16,444 bases of DNA from Candidatus Poribacteria bacterium (GCA_016215705.1 JACRIR010000016.1:1-16444), one strand, 5' to 3'. Positions 1 through 8,097 are shown, counted from the first letter of the stretch. A program made the numbers and translations. Notes: a model not told the origin generated them from the sequence alone.

Positions 1-72
1 GACCGCTAGCTGCGTTAAACGCAGCGAACAGCGAGGTGGTCCCGTAACGCTGGTAGTCGTGCGTGCGTCGTT

Positions 73-321
73 CTATTTGGCCGGGTTGCAACGGCAGCAG
101 AGGTTGAGTTCTATCGAGTGCTTGAATCTGGCTTTTCTCATTGCCGTAAGTCCAAGCTGCTTAGCCACCACACAGTTGGGCTTACCTTCGGCACAAGTCA
201 ATATGATACGGGCTCGACCAGCAATACCTTGTGCTGTTTTAGGACGACGCGAAAGTCTCTCTAACTCACATCGTTCGCTTTCTGTCAGAACCAATTCGGC
301 TTTCGGGCGACCTAGCTTCAT
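73..321 (-). pseudogene. IS630-type transposase, N-terminal remnant
   Basis: The first 59 or so residues read like the N-terminal helix-turn-helix region of IS630-family transposases: GRPKAELVLTESER, then RRPKTAQGIAGRARIIL, then a [15 protein letters not shown] segment. After LGLT the similarity stops abruptly (about position 144). The remaining 23 residues are a Cys-rich tail with no family resemblance. The catalytic DDE domain, normally a further 250-300 residues, is absent. A good Shine-Dalgarno (AGGAGAG at 326-332, 4 nt from the ATG) and a TATAAT box at 351-356 remain upstream, so the 5' end of the element is preserved while the body was deleted. It cannot encode an active transposase. 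Family assignment is from memory of the IS630 N-terminal pattern. Confidence 0.75.
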
Positions 322-382
322 GTGACTCTCCTTTGTTTGGGTTGGGCCACATTATATCATGTCTTTATGACTCAGGACACTA
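144..382 (-). mobile_element. Truncated IS630-like element, promoter-proximal end
   Basis: This stretch runs from the break in the transposase similarity to a likely element end. It contains the transposase start, its ribosome site and a TATAAT box on the minus strand (351-356). The outer end reads GTGTCCTGAGTC on the minus strand and abuts a TA at 381-382, which fits the TA target preference of IS630 elements. The other end and the matching terminal repeat are not visible, so the outer boundary is a guess. Confidence 0.45.
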
Positions 383-483
383 GTATGTCGACACAGAAAC
401 AGTAAAACATCACAAATGGCGCATGAGCTTTTGGAAATGGGAGCTTATTCGGCCTAATGTTTCGCAATTAATGAGTCTCGTTA

Positions 484-2502
484 CTAGCGTCCGTCGGCCC
501 AGTTTTCCTGTCGCGGGTCTGCACCGCCGACAAGCTTGCCGGTGTCGGGGTCTCTTATGATAGCGCAAACAGCGCCCATTTCGTAATGCCAGTCCCTCAC
601 AACCTCGATCTTATATCCCATCGCCTCAAGGCCCTTGCCCACCTTTTCATAGAGGCTCTTCTCAAGAGCGACGACACCGGGTTTGTATTCATGGGGTGAG
701 AAAGAATCGGGGAAATTCTTCGAGCGGAATCTCGGCGCGTCAATCGCGTCCTGGACGTCCATGCCGAACACAATCAGATTAAGGAAGACTTGCACGAGGG
801 CCTGCGGCTGTTGATCGCCCTCCGGTGTCCCGAAGGTCATGAATAGCTTCCCATTCTTTGTCACCATGCTCGCGTTTGGGGTGATGCGCGGTCTTTTCCC
901 TGGCGCGAGGGAACTGGGGTGAGCGGGGTCGAGCCTGAATTGAGTCATCCTGATCCCGAGGCAAAGGCCGGTTCCCGGCACCATGGGGGATTGCGGGAAA
1001 TCACTCGGTGTCAGCGATATGGAATTCCCTTGCTTGTCCGTTACGGCAAGATAGCTTGTGTCGATGGTTTTGGCAAAAGGTCCATGCGCAGCGGGAGCGT
1101 ACAGCAACGTTTCGGATTTTTCCCGAATGCTTTCTGAGGAATTCGGATGGAGAAAATCGGGGACACGATGCGACATCGTGTCCCCGATTTTCCCGGTTTT
1201 CACCTTTGGAGCATCGTGCGTTGAGGCTTTTCTTGACGATGCGTGTGCGAATAAATTCGCGTTTACATATGCGCTCGCAGTCTGGAACTTTGCGGGATCT
1301 CCAAACGGAGGTGTTTGCCCGAACGCTTTTCCCGGGGTCAGCAACTGTCGCCGGGTTGCAGCATAGTCTTTGCTCAGGAGCCCCTTGGTCGGCACGTTTA
1401 CAAACTCAGGATCGCCGAAGTATCTATCCCGATCGGCTATCCCGAGCTCAACCGCCTGGATGACGGTATGGATGTATTCCGGCGAGTCGGGCTTCATCGA
1501 CTTGAGGTCAACTCCTTCGAGAATCTGGAGGATCATGGGGATGACCGCGCCCTGGTTCCACGTCTGGTTGGCGTATATCGCGTATTCGCCGAAGTCGCCT
1601 GCGAGCGGTTGTTCCCAATAGCCCGTGTAGTTTTCGAGGTCGGAGCGCGAGAACAAGCCGTCTTCTTCCTCGTGCATCTTCACAATCGCGTCGGCGACGG
1701 GGCCTTTATAGAAATAGTCGCGGATGGCCGTGAGACCTTGGGACCGACCGCCACCCGCTCCAATCGCTTTCTTCTCAGCATCGGCCATTGCCGTTAGTGT
1801 GCGCGCGAGGTCCGGTTGGCGGAAGCGGTCTTTATGATGGAGCGGGCGCCACCATTGTCCGCCGAAATAGACCTTCGCGTTGTAAGGCATTAATACATTG
1901 AACCCGAGCCGCTCGATGAGAGACAGGTCCAGATGATTGAGCATCATCGAGTGAACGGGAAAACCGTCCGAAGCGAGCCGGATTGCCTCTTTGCTGATGT
2001 CGTTGAAGCTCATCGTGCCGCGCTTATCGAGGATCGCGATGAGGGCGTCGGGCGAAGAGGGAACAAGTTGAGTGAGGATGCCCATCTCGGGGACGTTCTT
2101 GTATCCCTTGGAAGTGAAATACTCGATGGTTGCTTTCTTTGGAGCGGTTCCGACACCGCAGTAGCTTTCGATCTCGTTCTTCTCTGCGTCGTAGATGAGC
2201 GTCGGCGCGACTGAGGGGAAGCCGGCGGCCTCGGGATAAGTTACATTCAGAGCCAGCAGCGCCGCCATGCCTGCGTCGAATGCGTTTCCACCCTTATCGA
2301 GAATATCGAGCGCTGCCTTTGTCGCCCATGGCGTGCCGGTCGCGGCCATGAAGTTGTCCGCCTTCACGGATTCTCGGGGCGTCCGATAGGGGTCTTGGAA
2401 TTCCATCGGTTCGCGCGGTCCTTTTGGCAATAAGAGATAAAGCGCGAGAAGAAGCACTATGAGAGTGGCGATTGCGTAGAGAACTTTCTTGAGTATTCTC
2501 AT
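484..2502 (-). CDS. Membrane-anchored gamma-glutamyltransferase-like protein
   Basis: 672 aa, longer than the roughly 580 aa of typical gamma-glutamyltransferases (Ntn hydrolases that cleave themselves and move gamma-glutamyl groups). Residues 7-25 form one hydrophobic segment, so the catalytic part is probably outside the membrane. Family features: the ATGTPWATKAALDILDKGGNAFDA segment (54-77), the LVPSSPDAL block, and the predicted nucleophile in DTSYLAV (Thr482), followed by DKQGNSISLT and the small-subunit RPRITPNASMV and GTPEGDQQPQ blocks. The family sequence usually has TTHxS; here it is TSYLA, so it belongs to a divergent branch and the substrate is uncertain. Residues 438-450 are encoded by a palindromic repeat lying in frame about 30 residues before Thr482, where the large subunit's flexible C-terminal tail would be. 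The start is supported by GGAG 5-6 nt upstream. A 332-bp gap separates it from the kinase gene upstream on the same strand. Confidence 0.85.
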   Translation of the reverse strand: MRILKKVLYAIATLIVLLLALYLLLPKGPREPMEFQDPYRTPRESVKADNFMAATGTPWATKAALDILDKGGNAFDAGMAALLALNVTYPEAAGFPSVAPTLIYDAEKNEIESYCGVGTAPKKATIEYFTSKGYKNVPEMGILTQLVPSSPDALIAILDKRGTMSFNDISKEAIRLASDGFPVHSMMLNHLDLSLIERLGFNVLMPYNAKVYFGGQWWRPLHHKDRFRQPDLARTLTAMADAEKKAIGAGGGRSQGLTAIRDYFYKGPVADAIVKMHEEEDGLFSRSDLENYTGYWEQPLAGDFGEYAIYANQTWNQGAVIPMILQILEGVDLKSMKPDSPEYIHTVIQAVELGIADRDRYFGDPEFVNVPTKGLLSKDYAATRRQLLTPGKAFGQTPPFGDPAKFQTASAYVNANLFAHASSRKASTHDAPKVKTGKIGDTMSHRVPDFLHPNSSESIREKSETLLYAPAAHGPFAKTIDTSYLAVTDKQGNSISLTPSDFPQSPMVPGTGLCLGIRMTQFRLDPAHPSSLAPGKRPRITPNASMVTKNGKLFMTFGTPEGDQQPQALVQVFLNLIVFGMDVQDAIDAPRFRSKNFPDSFSPHEYKPGVVALEKSLYEKVGKGLEAMGYKIEVVRDWHYEMGAVCAIIRDPDTGKLVGGADPRQENWADGR
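1152..1192. repeat. Palindromic element copy 1, inside the gamma-glutamyltransferase gene
   Basis: Two perfect 19-nt inverted arms, GAAAATCGGGGACACGATG (1152-1170) and its complement (1174-1192), flank a 3-nt centre CGA. Read in the direction of the host gene (minus strand) the centre is TCG. The element is translated as KIGDTMSHRVPDF (residues 438-450) without breaking the frame. A sister copy lies at 6491-6531. Confidence 0.95.
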
Positions 2503-2834
2503 TTCGGCTCCATTTGTTTGTCAAAAGCCTGCCGGCGCGGTTTGCCACAGAGCGCATCGAGAGAGAGAACAGGAACAAGGCGAAAGGAGCAAGTGCAGTA
2601 TAAGAACGAAACATGCGTATCCATGATCTCCGGAGCCCTTGCAGCAGGGGTTTATTCGTAGGTGCTCGCGCGCCGGAGCAAGTATACACCAGGGTGTTTT
2701 CTTTGCCAAGTCTTTGCAGAAATTCCAGCCGCTAAGGGGGCGAGGGGGGGAGGAGCAAGAAGCCTCGGGGAGCCTCGGCAAACATGGGGGAGAGGACCAG
2801 GCGTACGGGGGGATATTTATTATATGGGCAGTTC
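2503..2834. other. Intergenic gap with clustered G-runs
   Basis: 332 bp between the kinase stop codon and the gamma-glutamyltransferase start. No gene is supported. Between 2736 and 2812 the plus strand carries five runs of four to seven G residues (2736-2740, 2744-2750, 2767-2770, 2786-2790, 2807-2812). An AGCCTCGG direct repeat occurs at 2761 and 2771. A TATAAT on the minus strand (2819-2824) has no convincing -35 partner. No clear rho-independent terminator is seen for the kinase. Confidence 0.6.
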
Positions 2835-4802
2835 TTATTCCGTTGGGGGTGTTTCGTGGATTGGCAAGTAGACGGTAAATGTCGAGCCGTGCCTGAGTTC
2901 GCTATTCACGCAGACATGGCCACCGTGGTTCTTCACGACGCCATAGACCATTGCCAACCCGAGACCTGTTCCTTTTCCAACCGGCTTCGTTGTGAAGAAT
3001 GGTTCGAATATTCTTTGCATGGTTTCCTTGCTCATACCGAGCCCGGTATCGGAAACCGACAGGCTCAGGTAAGGTCCCGGTTGTTTTATGGCATACGTCC
3101 TGGCATGGTCCTCTGTGAGGAAGACTTTGTTGGTCTGAATGGTTAGTTTGCCACCGTCGGGCATCGCATCGCGGGCGTTGACGCACAAATTCATCAACAC
3201 TTGTTGCATCTGTCCGGCGTCCACTTCGAGCGCCGGGAGTGAGTCAAGAAGGTCTGTCTCGATTTCAATTGATTTCTCAAAAGTTCTGCAAATGATTTCG
3301 AGTGTTTCCTTAACGATGCTGTTCAAGTCAACGACTCTTGCGTCGTACTTTCCACCTCGAGCAAAGGCAAGAAGCTGGGCCGTGAGTTCAGCGGCCCGTG
3401 TGGCGCTTTTTTCGATTGTATCCAAATATTTAAGAACCTGCCGTTCTTGAGGGATTTTGGTTTTCGCGAGAGAAGAGTAACCCAGGATTCCAGCGAGAAG
3501 ATTATTGAAATCGTGGGCGATGCCGCCTGCCAGTGTTCCGACGCTTTCCATTTTCTGAGCGTGGAGCAACTGTTGCTCGAGCTGCCTTTTTGCCGTAATG
3601 TCGCGGGTTACGCCCCTGAATCCAACCGGTTGATTCCGGTCGTCGCGCACAAGAGTCACGCTGGCCTCATGCGGTATTCTCTTCGCATCCTTCGAGACAA
3701 CGTCGTAAACAAATCCTTTGGCTGACTGACCAGTCTTGAAAACCGTGTCGTAGACGCCGAACACAGTCTTCCTGTCCTTCTCATCGAGAAGCTGCCGGTA
3801 ATTCATTCCTGAGAGTTCCGTTTCCGAATAGCCCAAAAGGTTGCAGATGGTCTTGTTGAAGAAGATCATGTTGCCCGCAAGATCGGTTTCGTAGAAGCCT
3901 ATTTCAAGAGTATCGAGAAGCGTACGGTACTTCTCTTCCGACGTTCGAAGTCGTTCTTCCGCACGTTTGCGCTCGGTAATGTCGCGAGTGATTCCCAGGA
4001 GCTCGAATGGCTTACCGTCAAGGTCACGCAGAAAAGTTACAGTGACCTCGGTCCATACCGTGGAGCCATCCTTGCAGAATTGTTCAAGCTCGAGGGTGCG
4101 CGACCGAGGTAATCCCGGACGCTCAGTTTCTTCCTTGCCAAGCTCTTCCTGGAGGGCTCTGGTTGCGGTTTCGAGCGAGGGTGGCGTCAGAACTTCATCC
4201 AGCGACTGCTCCATAACTTCGCTATGACGATACCCTCGCAACCGCGTCACGGACGGGCTGACAAAAGTAAATCGGAGGGTATTCAAATCCATTGTCCAAA
4301 TGACATCTGAAACGTTTTGAGCCAGCAAGCGATAGCGTCTGTCGCTCTCTTGCAGAGCGGCTTGCGTCTGCTTTCGTTCGCCGATATCCCGAACGATTGC
4401 AAGCAGGCGGTCCACGCCACAGATCGCCGCGCGCTTCAGGCTCACCTCGACCCAGAACAGATGACCTTCTTTATCCTTGGCCATCCATTCGAAAATCTGA
4501 GGCTCTCCCTGCGCTGCCTTTCTGATCCAGTAGAGCGCACCCTCTTGCGTGCATGGCGGCTTGCCCGAACTCAGGTTCTCCACACTGAGTTTTCGAGCCT
4601 CTTCGGGAGTATAGCCGTACATTTCGCACATCTTCTCATTGACTTCGAGTATGTCGCCGGTCTCGATGTCATGAATAAAGATGGCGTCATTAGCCGTGTC
4701 AAAAATGGCCTTGTAGGTCGCCTCTGAGGCTTTCAGCGCGATGGCGCTAAGTTGGATTACGATTTGTTTCGCCCCTTTCTCAATCGGCGGCATTTTGTCC
4801 AT
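2835..4802 (-). CDS. Sensor histidine kinase with three PAS domains
   Basis: 655 aa. Three PAS/PAC sensory domains lie at about 25-145, 150-278 and 285-405. Each ends in a PAC-type motif (IVRDIGERK, ITRDITERKRAEE, VTRDITAKRQLE) and is joined to the next by a short helical linker. The dimerisation/phosphoacceptor segment is GTLAGGIAHDFNNLLAGILGY with His430 as the phosphorylated residue. The HATPase domain has the N box around MNLCVNARDA (537-546), DTGLGM (585-590), the F box IFEPFFTTK (598-606) and the GKGTGLGLA lid (609-617). There is no transmembrane segment or signal peptide, so it should be cytoplasmic. It has no C-terminal receiver domain, and no response regulator gene lies nearby, so its partner is elsewhere. 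The AHDFNN H-box is typical of the NtrB-like/HPK4 group. No ribosome site is obvious before the ATG at 4802; a second ATG lies three codons in. The signal sensed is unknown. Confidence 0.95.
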   Translation of the reverse strand: MDKMPPIEKGAKQIVIQLSAIALKASEATYKAIFDTANDAIFIHDIETGDILEVNEKMCEMYGYTPEEARKLSVENLSSGKPPCTQEGALYWIRKAAQGEPQIFEWMAKDKEGHLFWVEVSLKRAAICGVDRLLAIVRDIGERKQTQAALQESDRRYRLLAQNVSDVIWTMDLNTLRFTFVSPSVTRLRGYRHSEVMEQSLDEVLTPPSLETATRALQEELGKEETERPGLPRSRTLELEQFCKDGSTVWTEVTVTFLRDLDGKPFELLGITRDITERKRAEERLRTSEEKYRTLLDTLEIGFYETDLAGNMIFFNKTICNLLGYSETELSGMNYRQLLDEKDRKTVFGVYDTVFKTGQSAKGFVYDVVSKDAKRIPHEASVTLVRDDRNQPVGFRGVTRDITAKRQLEQQLLHAQKMESVGTLAGGIAHDFNNLLAGILGYSSLAKTKIPQERQVLKYLDTIEKSATRAAELTAQLLAFARGGKYDARVVDLNSIVKETLEIICRTFEKSIEIETDLLDSLPALEVDAGQMQQVLMNLCVNARDAMPDGGKLTIQTNKVFLTEDHARTYAIKQPGPYLSLSVSDTGLGMSKETMQRIFEPFFTTKPVGKGTGLGLAMVYGVVKNHGGHVCVNSELRHGSTFTVYLPIHETPPTE

Positions 4803-5433
4803 GCAAAGGGCAGAGACAAGAATTCATCTTCCCAATAGAGGGTCCGGATTGAATATTCGCATACGCCGGTCATCAGAGGAAATAGCACTTATTGTGCCGA
4901 TGAAGCGAAAAGCGGGGATTCGACGGGATTTTCCGTGATAAGTCTTTGGCTGATGGCATCTTACGTAGTGATGAATCTGCTGCCTTGAATGTATTCGTCA
5001 ATACCGATTTTGGCTCGTTTCCGAACACAACAAGCTCATTTTCTGCCTTTGGGCGAAAAGGAATACGGTGCAGAGCAGCATAGCCGCAACATAAACAATT
5101 GAGAGGGCGTTTGCAAGAAGAAAATGACAGGATCACTGCCGTCCAAAACAAGAAGCCTGAACCGCAGATGGCGCGGAGGGGCGCAGAGAAAAACGGCAGG
5201 AAGCCAATGTCCTCAGCGTCCTCAGCGTTGATGATTTGCGCAAGTTGCTTCGTCTTTGTTGTTCATCACAAATAGGTTTCCTGGTTTGTGCATGTCAATG
5301 TTACTCAGTAATAACGGGCTCTTTTGAGGATTCCTTTCTGTTATCTTGAACAAGAGTGCGACAGGATATTGAAATATTCAAAGCATCCATGATATGTTGG
5401 TTTTCGAGGGAAATGGGCAACCAGGAGGAGCAT
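4803..5433. other. Intergenic gap with repeat debris
   Basis: 630 bp between divergent genes without a convincing coding region. It holds one copy of the interspersed core GCAGCATAGCCGCA (5075-5088), and around 5159-5235 a degenerate stretch (CCGCAGATGGCGCGGAGG, then the duplicated CCTCAGCGT). A weak promoter candidate for the downstream plus-strand gene is TTGTGC with TAATAA after 17 nt, around 5286-5314. The 92-codon minus-strand frame in the gap has no family resemblance and spans the repeat core. Confidence 0.5.
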
Positions 5434-6438
5434 ATGAGTGAGATTGATCTTTATCGGGAAATGGCTGACAGAATCATGATGGGAAATTCTGACGACATAA
5501 AGCAAGCGCTCAGAATCGTTGCGGATGAAGGCGAGGCCAGGTTGCTGCTTGCGATGCCGGGCACGGCGGAGCAGTTGGCAGATTCGACTAATCGGCCCGT
5601 GGAAGAGGTAAGGAAGGCGCTGGACGGCTTGTTTCACAAAGGGTTGGCATTCGTTTCGGGAAGCTCCGGTAAGTATCGGATGTTCCGCGACGTAATTCAG
5701 CTTCACGACGCTACCGCTTTGTGGCCGGAAGCGCCAAAGGAGCTTCTTGAATTGTGGAAAAGATGGACTGAGGCAGAGTGGGCGTCGACTGCCAAGGTCT
5801 TCGAGGGATTCTTGTCGAATCCGCCTCAGAGGATCATCCCTGTCGAGATTGCGCTCGAGGACAAGCAGCAGATTCTGCATTATGAGAACGTGAGGGAGAT
5901 AATCGAGAACGCGAAAAAGATTGCCGTGACCAAGTGTCCGTGCCGGGTGGTTGACGGCAAATGCGGGCTGCCGGTCGAGGTATGCGTGCAGATAAACAGG
6001 GGGGCCGAATACGCGATAGCAAGGGGAACCGGCAGGGAGATCGATAAGGCGGAGGCGATGCAGATTATGCGTAAGGCGGAGGAGTCCGGCCTGGTGCACG
6101 TGACGATGAACACTGACCACACTGATCATTATATATGCAACTGTTGCCCCGACTGCTGTGTCGGGCTGCGGGCGGTCAGGTCAGCGGAAGGCGCGAAGTT
6201 TGTGGCGCCGTCGCGATATCAGGCGGCCGTTGATGAAGACGTCTGCATCGGCTGCGAATCGTGCCTGGAGCGTTGTTATTTTGGAGCGCTGAGTGCAAAA
6301 GGTGAAGGCGAGGACTGCAAAGCATTGGTGAATCCCGAGAGATGCGTCGGCTGCGGTCTTTGCGCCGTTGTGTGTCCGTCTAATGCCATAAAATTTGATG
6401 AGGCGCGCCCGGCCGATTTCATTCCCGCGTCGGGTTGA
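5434..6438 (+). CDS. Winged-helix protein with two [4Fe-4S] ferredoxin clusters
   Basis: 334 aa from the ATG at 5434, chosen because AGGAGG (5423-5428) sits 5 nt upstream; a longer frame from 5356 lacks such a site. The N-terminus (about 25-85) looks like a winged helix-turn-helix (GTAEQLADSTNRPVEEVRKA). A middle region has two Cys groups: C168, C170, C177, C184 (KCPCR...KCGLPVEVC) and C235, C237, C238, C241, C242 (ICNCCPDCC). The C-terminus carries two classical [4Fe-4S] motifs, C271-x2-C-x2-C-x3-C281 and C304-x2-C-x2-C-x3-C314, the latter followed by P. This matches, from memory, a family of 4Fe-4S proteins of about 350 aa with the same CNCC and CPC motifs found in many anaerobes; their function is not established. 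A redox-sensing or electron-transfer role is inference. It appears monocistronic, with a palindrome just downstream. Confidence 0.85.
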   Translation: MSEIDLYREMADRIMMGNSDDIKQALRIVADEGEARLLLAMPGTAEQLADSTNRPVEEVRKALDGLFHKGLAFVSGSSGKYRMFRDVIQLHDATALWPEAPKELLELWKRWTEAEWASTAKVFEGFLSNPPQRIIPVEIALEDKQQILHYENVREIIENAKKIAVTKCPCRVVDGKCGLPVEVCVQINRGAEYAIARGTGREIDKAEAMQIMRKAEESGLVHVTMNTDHTDHYICNCCPDCCVGLRAVRSAEGAKFVAPSRYQAAVDEDVCIGCESCLERCYFGALSAKGEGEDCKALVNPERCVGCGLCAVVCPSNAIKFDEARPADFIPASG

Positions 6439-6481
6439 GTTTTTCCAAGAACCGGAGCAGCGCCTGATTGAATTCCTTTGG

Positions 6482-6550
6482 CGTTTCAGCGGAAACCGGG
6501 GACACGATGTCGCATCGTGTCCCCGGTTTCCTGCGATGCGTCCTGAAACG
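6482..6550. repeat. Palindromic element copy 2, with an outer stem
   Basis: Perfect 19-nt arms GGAAACCGGGGACACGATG (6491-6509) and complement (6513-6531) around a TCG centre (6510-6512). The arms differ from copy 1 at two positions, and both changes are matched on the opposite arm. An outer 8-bp stem (CGTTTCAG at 6482-6489 with CTGAAACG at 6543-6550) extends this hairpin through an internal loop. It lies 3' of the Fe-S gene stop codon and 5' of the next gene. No T-run follows, so it is not a standard intrinsic terminator. Confidence 0.93.
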
Positions 6551-6646
6551 GGCATCAGTCTCTCTCGCGCCCATTTGACAAAACACGTATTATGTGGTAA
6601 ATGCTATTTATCCAGAATGGTTTTGGCCGATGGGAGGAACCCAAAG

Positions 6647-7975
6647 ATGAAGACGGCGCGCCTGCTCCTTTGCGTCATTGCTGCGACAGTTCTTATCCTC
6701 ATGCCGGACACGGCATTTTGTGGCGTCCGGCGCCCGAAGCCGGCTGCCTTGCTGACTCGTATAACGCTTGTTTCTCCGGTTGACGGCTCCACGCTGTATT
6801 CGCCGCCCACATTCAACTGGACCGCGGACGGGGATGGGAACATATTCGCCGTGGAACTCAGCGCGTCGCCCAATTTTCGGACATACTGGTCGACGTTCAA
6901 GAACCTGCAGGAGAAGATTTACGGGACAAGCTGGACTGTGCCGTCAGGATTATGGGGGCAGATAAACGCCGGCACGCGACTGTACTGGCGCGTGAGGGGG
7001 ATGGACATATACGAGAATCCCGGGGTGGTGATTACAAGCGGCCAGGTCTGGTCGGCTGTCATGCAGACTCCGAAGGGCCGGGATTATCGTGAGGACATGC
7101 GCCGGTTTGTAGAGGGAATCAGCGCATATGCGAAGGGAATCAGGCCCGGCTTCAATGTTATTCCGCAGAACGGGCACGAGTTGCTTACGGTGAATGGTGC
7201 GGCAACCGGGCCGGTGGCGCAGGCATACGTCGATGCAATTGACGGCGTTGGCCGCGAGGACCTTTTTTACGGATATTCGGCTGACAACATTCCGACGCCG
7301 CCGACAGAACGCAACTACATGATCGGGTTCATGAATGTGGCTGAGAACAACGGCGTTCAGGCGTTCGTCACTGATTACTGCCGGACCCCGGCATACGTCG
7401 ACGACTCGTACAACCAGAGCGGTTCGCGAGGATACACGTCATTTGCCGCGAGTCACAGAGAGCTCGACAACATTCCCACATATCCGGCCAGCCCGTTTCA
7501 CTTGAACTCGGCCAACGTAGTGTCGCTCGCGGACGCCAAGAATTTCCTCTACATTTTGAATCCGGGGGCGTTTCTTACCAAGCAGCTTTTCCTGAATGCG
7601 ATACACGACACAGACTACGACCTTTTTATTATCGACTTATTCTATAACGACATTGAGTTGACGCCCGCCGAAGTGGCCTCGTTGAAAACGAAAGCGCATG
7701 GCGGCTCACGGTTGGTTATCGCGTACATGAGTATCGGCGAAGCGGAGGACTACAGGTATTATTGGCAACCTTCGTGGGCAACGAATCCACCCTACTGGCT
7801 TGCAGGCGAGAATCCGGCCTGGCCCGGCAACTACAAGGTTCACTATTGGGACCCTGCGTGGCAGGCCATTATTTACGGTAACAACGACTCGTATCTGAAG
7901 AAGATTCTGGATGCGGGATTCGACGGCGTGTATCTGGATATTATTGATGCGTATGAGTATTTTGAAAGCCGTTGA
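6647..7975 (+). CDS. Secreted TM1410/GH114-like barrel protein, halves permuted
   Basis: 442 aa from the ATG at 6647, chosen because GGGAGG ends 9 nt upstream and the residues from there (MKTARLLLCVIAATVLILMP) form a signal peptide; the longer frame from 6395 would translate the palindrome. Residues about 40-140 resemble a fibronectin-III-like domain (SPVDGSTL, FNWTADG, YWRVRG). Residues 147-285 match the C-terminal half of TM1410/COG2342 (GH114-related) domains: FNVIPQNGHELL, IDGVGREDLFYG, then HRELDNIP. Residues 290-442 match the N-terminal half: FLYILNPG, YDLFIIDLFYNDIELT, IAYMSIGEAEDYR, WPGNYKVHYWDP, GFDGVYLDIIDAYEYF. In the normal order GFDGVYLD comes before PQN and EDLFY. Candidate catalytic residues by analogy are Asp431 and Glu204. 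The family is related to polygalactosaminidases and was once misannotated as cysteinyl-tRNA synthetase; the actual glycan is unknown. Confidence 0.85.
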   Translation: MKTARLLLCVIAATVLILMPDTAFCGVRRPKPAALLTRITLVSPVDGSTLYSPPTFNWTADGDGNIFAVELSASPNFRTYWSTFKNLQEKIYGTSWTVPSGLWGQINAGTRLYWRVRGMDIYENPGVVITSGQVWSAVMQTPKGRDYREDMRRFVEGISAYAKGIRPGFNVIPQNGHELLTVNGAATGPVAQAYVDAIDGVGREDLFYGYSADNIPTPPTERNYMIGFMNVAENNGVQAFVTDYCRTPAYVDDSYNQSGSRGYTSFAASHRELDNIPTYPASPFHLNSANVVSLADAKNFLYILNPGAFLTKQLFLNAIHDTDYDLFIIDLFYNDIELTPAEVASLKTKAHGGSRLVIAYMSIGEAEDYRYYWQPSWATNPPYWLAGENPAWPGNYKVHYWDPAWQAIIYGNNDSYLKKILDAGFDGVYLDIIDAYEYFESR

Positions 7976-7976
7976 A

Positions 7977-8082
7977 TCCGCAGATTGTCAGCGCGGCATG
8001 GCCGCAACCAAAGAAGAAAAAGTTTGGATCACGAATTTGCAATCACGAATGGCGCGAATCGGATACGAATGAAACGAATAAA
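7977..8082 (+). repeat. Interspersed degenerate repeat, plus-strand copy
   Basis: It follows the stop codon of the barrel protein. It contains GGCATGGCCGCAACCAAAGAA (7995-8015), a purine-rich AAGAAGAAAAAG block, then several CACGAAT/GCGAAT/ACGAAT words. The same succession of blocks occurs on the opposite strand at 9829-9923, on the other side of the 521-aa gene. Confidence 0.6.
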
Positions 8083-8097
8083 GACTCCTGAGTGTCA

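Noticed and set aside
9-25. Short palindrome GCTGCGTTAAACGCAGC at the left edge
   Set aside because: An 8-bp stem around a single base with no context; nothing supports a tRNA or attachment site.
1315-1797. 160-codon plus-strand open frame
   Set aside because: Antisense to the gamma-glutamyltransferase gene and without recognisable content.
4873-5151. 92-codon minus-strand frame in the gap upstream of the kinase
   Set aside because: No ribosome site or family pattern, and it runs across a copy of the interspersed repeat core.
5341-6129. 262-codon minus-strand open frame
   Set aside because: Antisense to the Fe-S protein, rich in Arg, His and Leu as expected for a shadow, with no domain.
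6482-6550. Intrinsic terminator of the Fe-S gene
   Set aside because: The stem is strong but no T-run follows, and the same element occurs inside a coding sequence elsewhere, so it is better treated as a repeat.
6395-6646. Upstream extension of the barrel protein
   Set aside because: It would overlap the Fe-S gene end and translate the palindrome; the ATG at 6647 has a ribosome site and begins a signal peptide.
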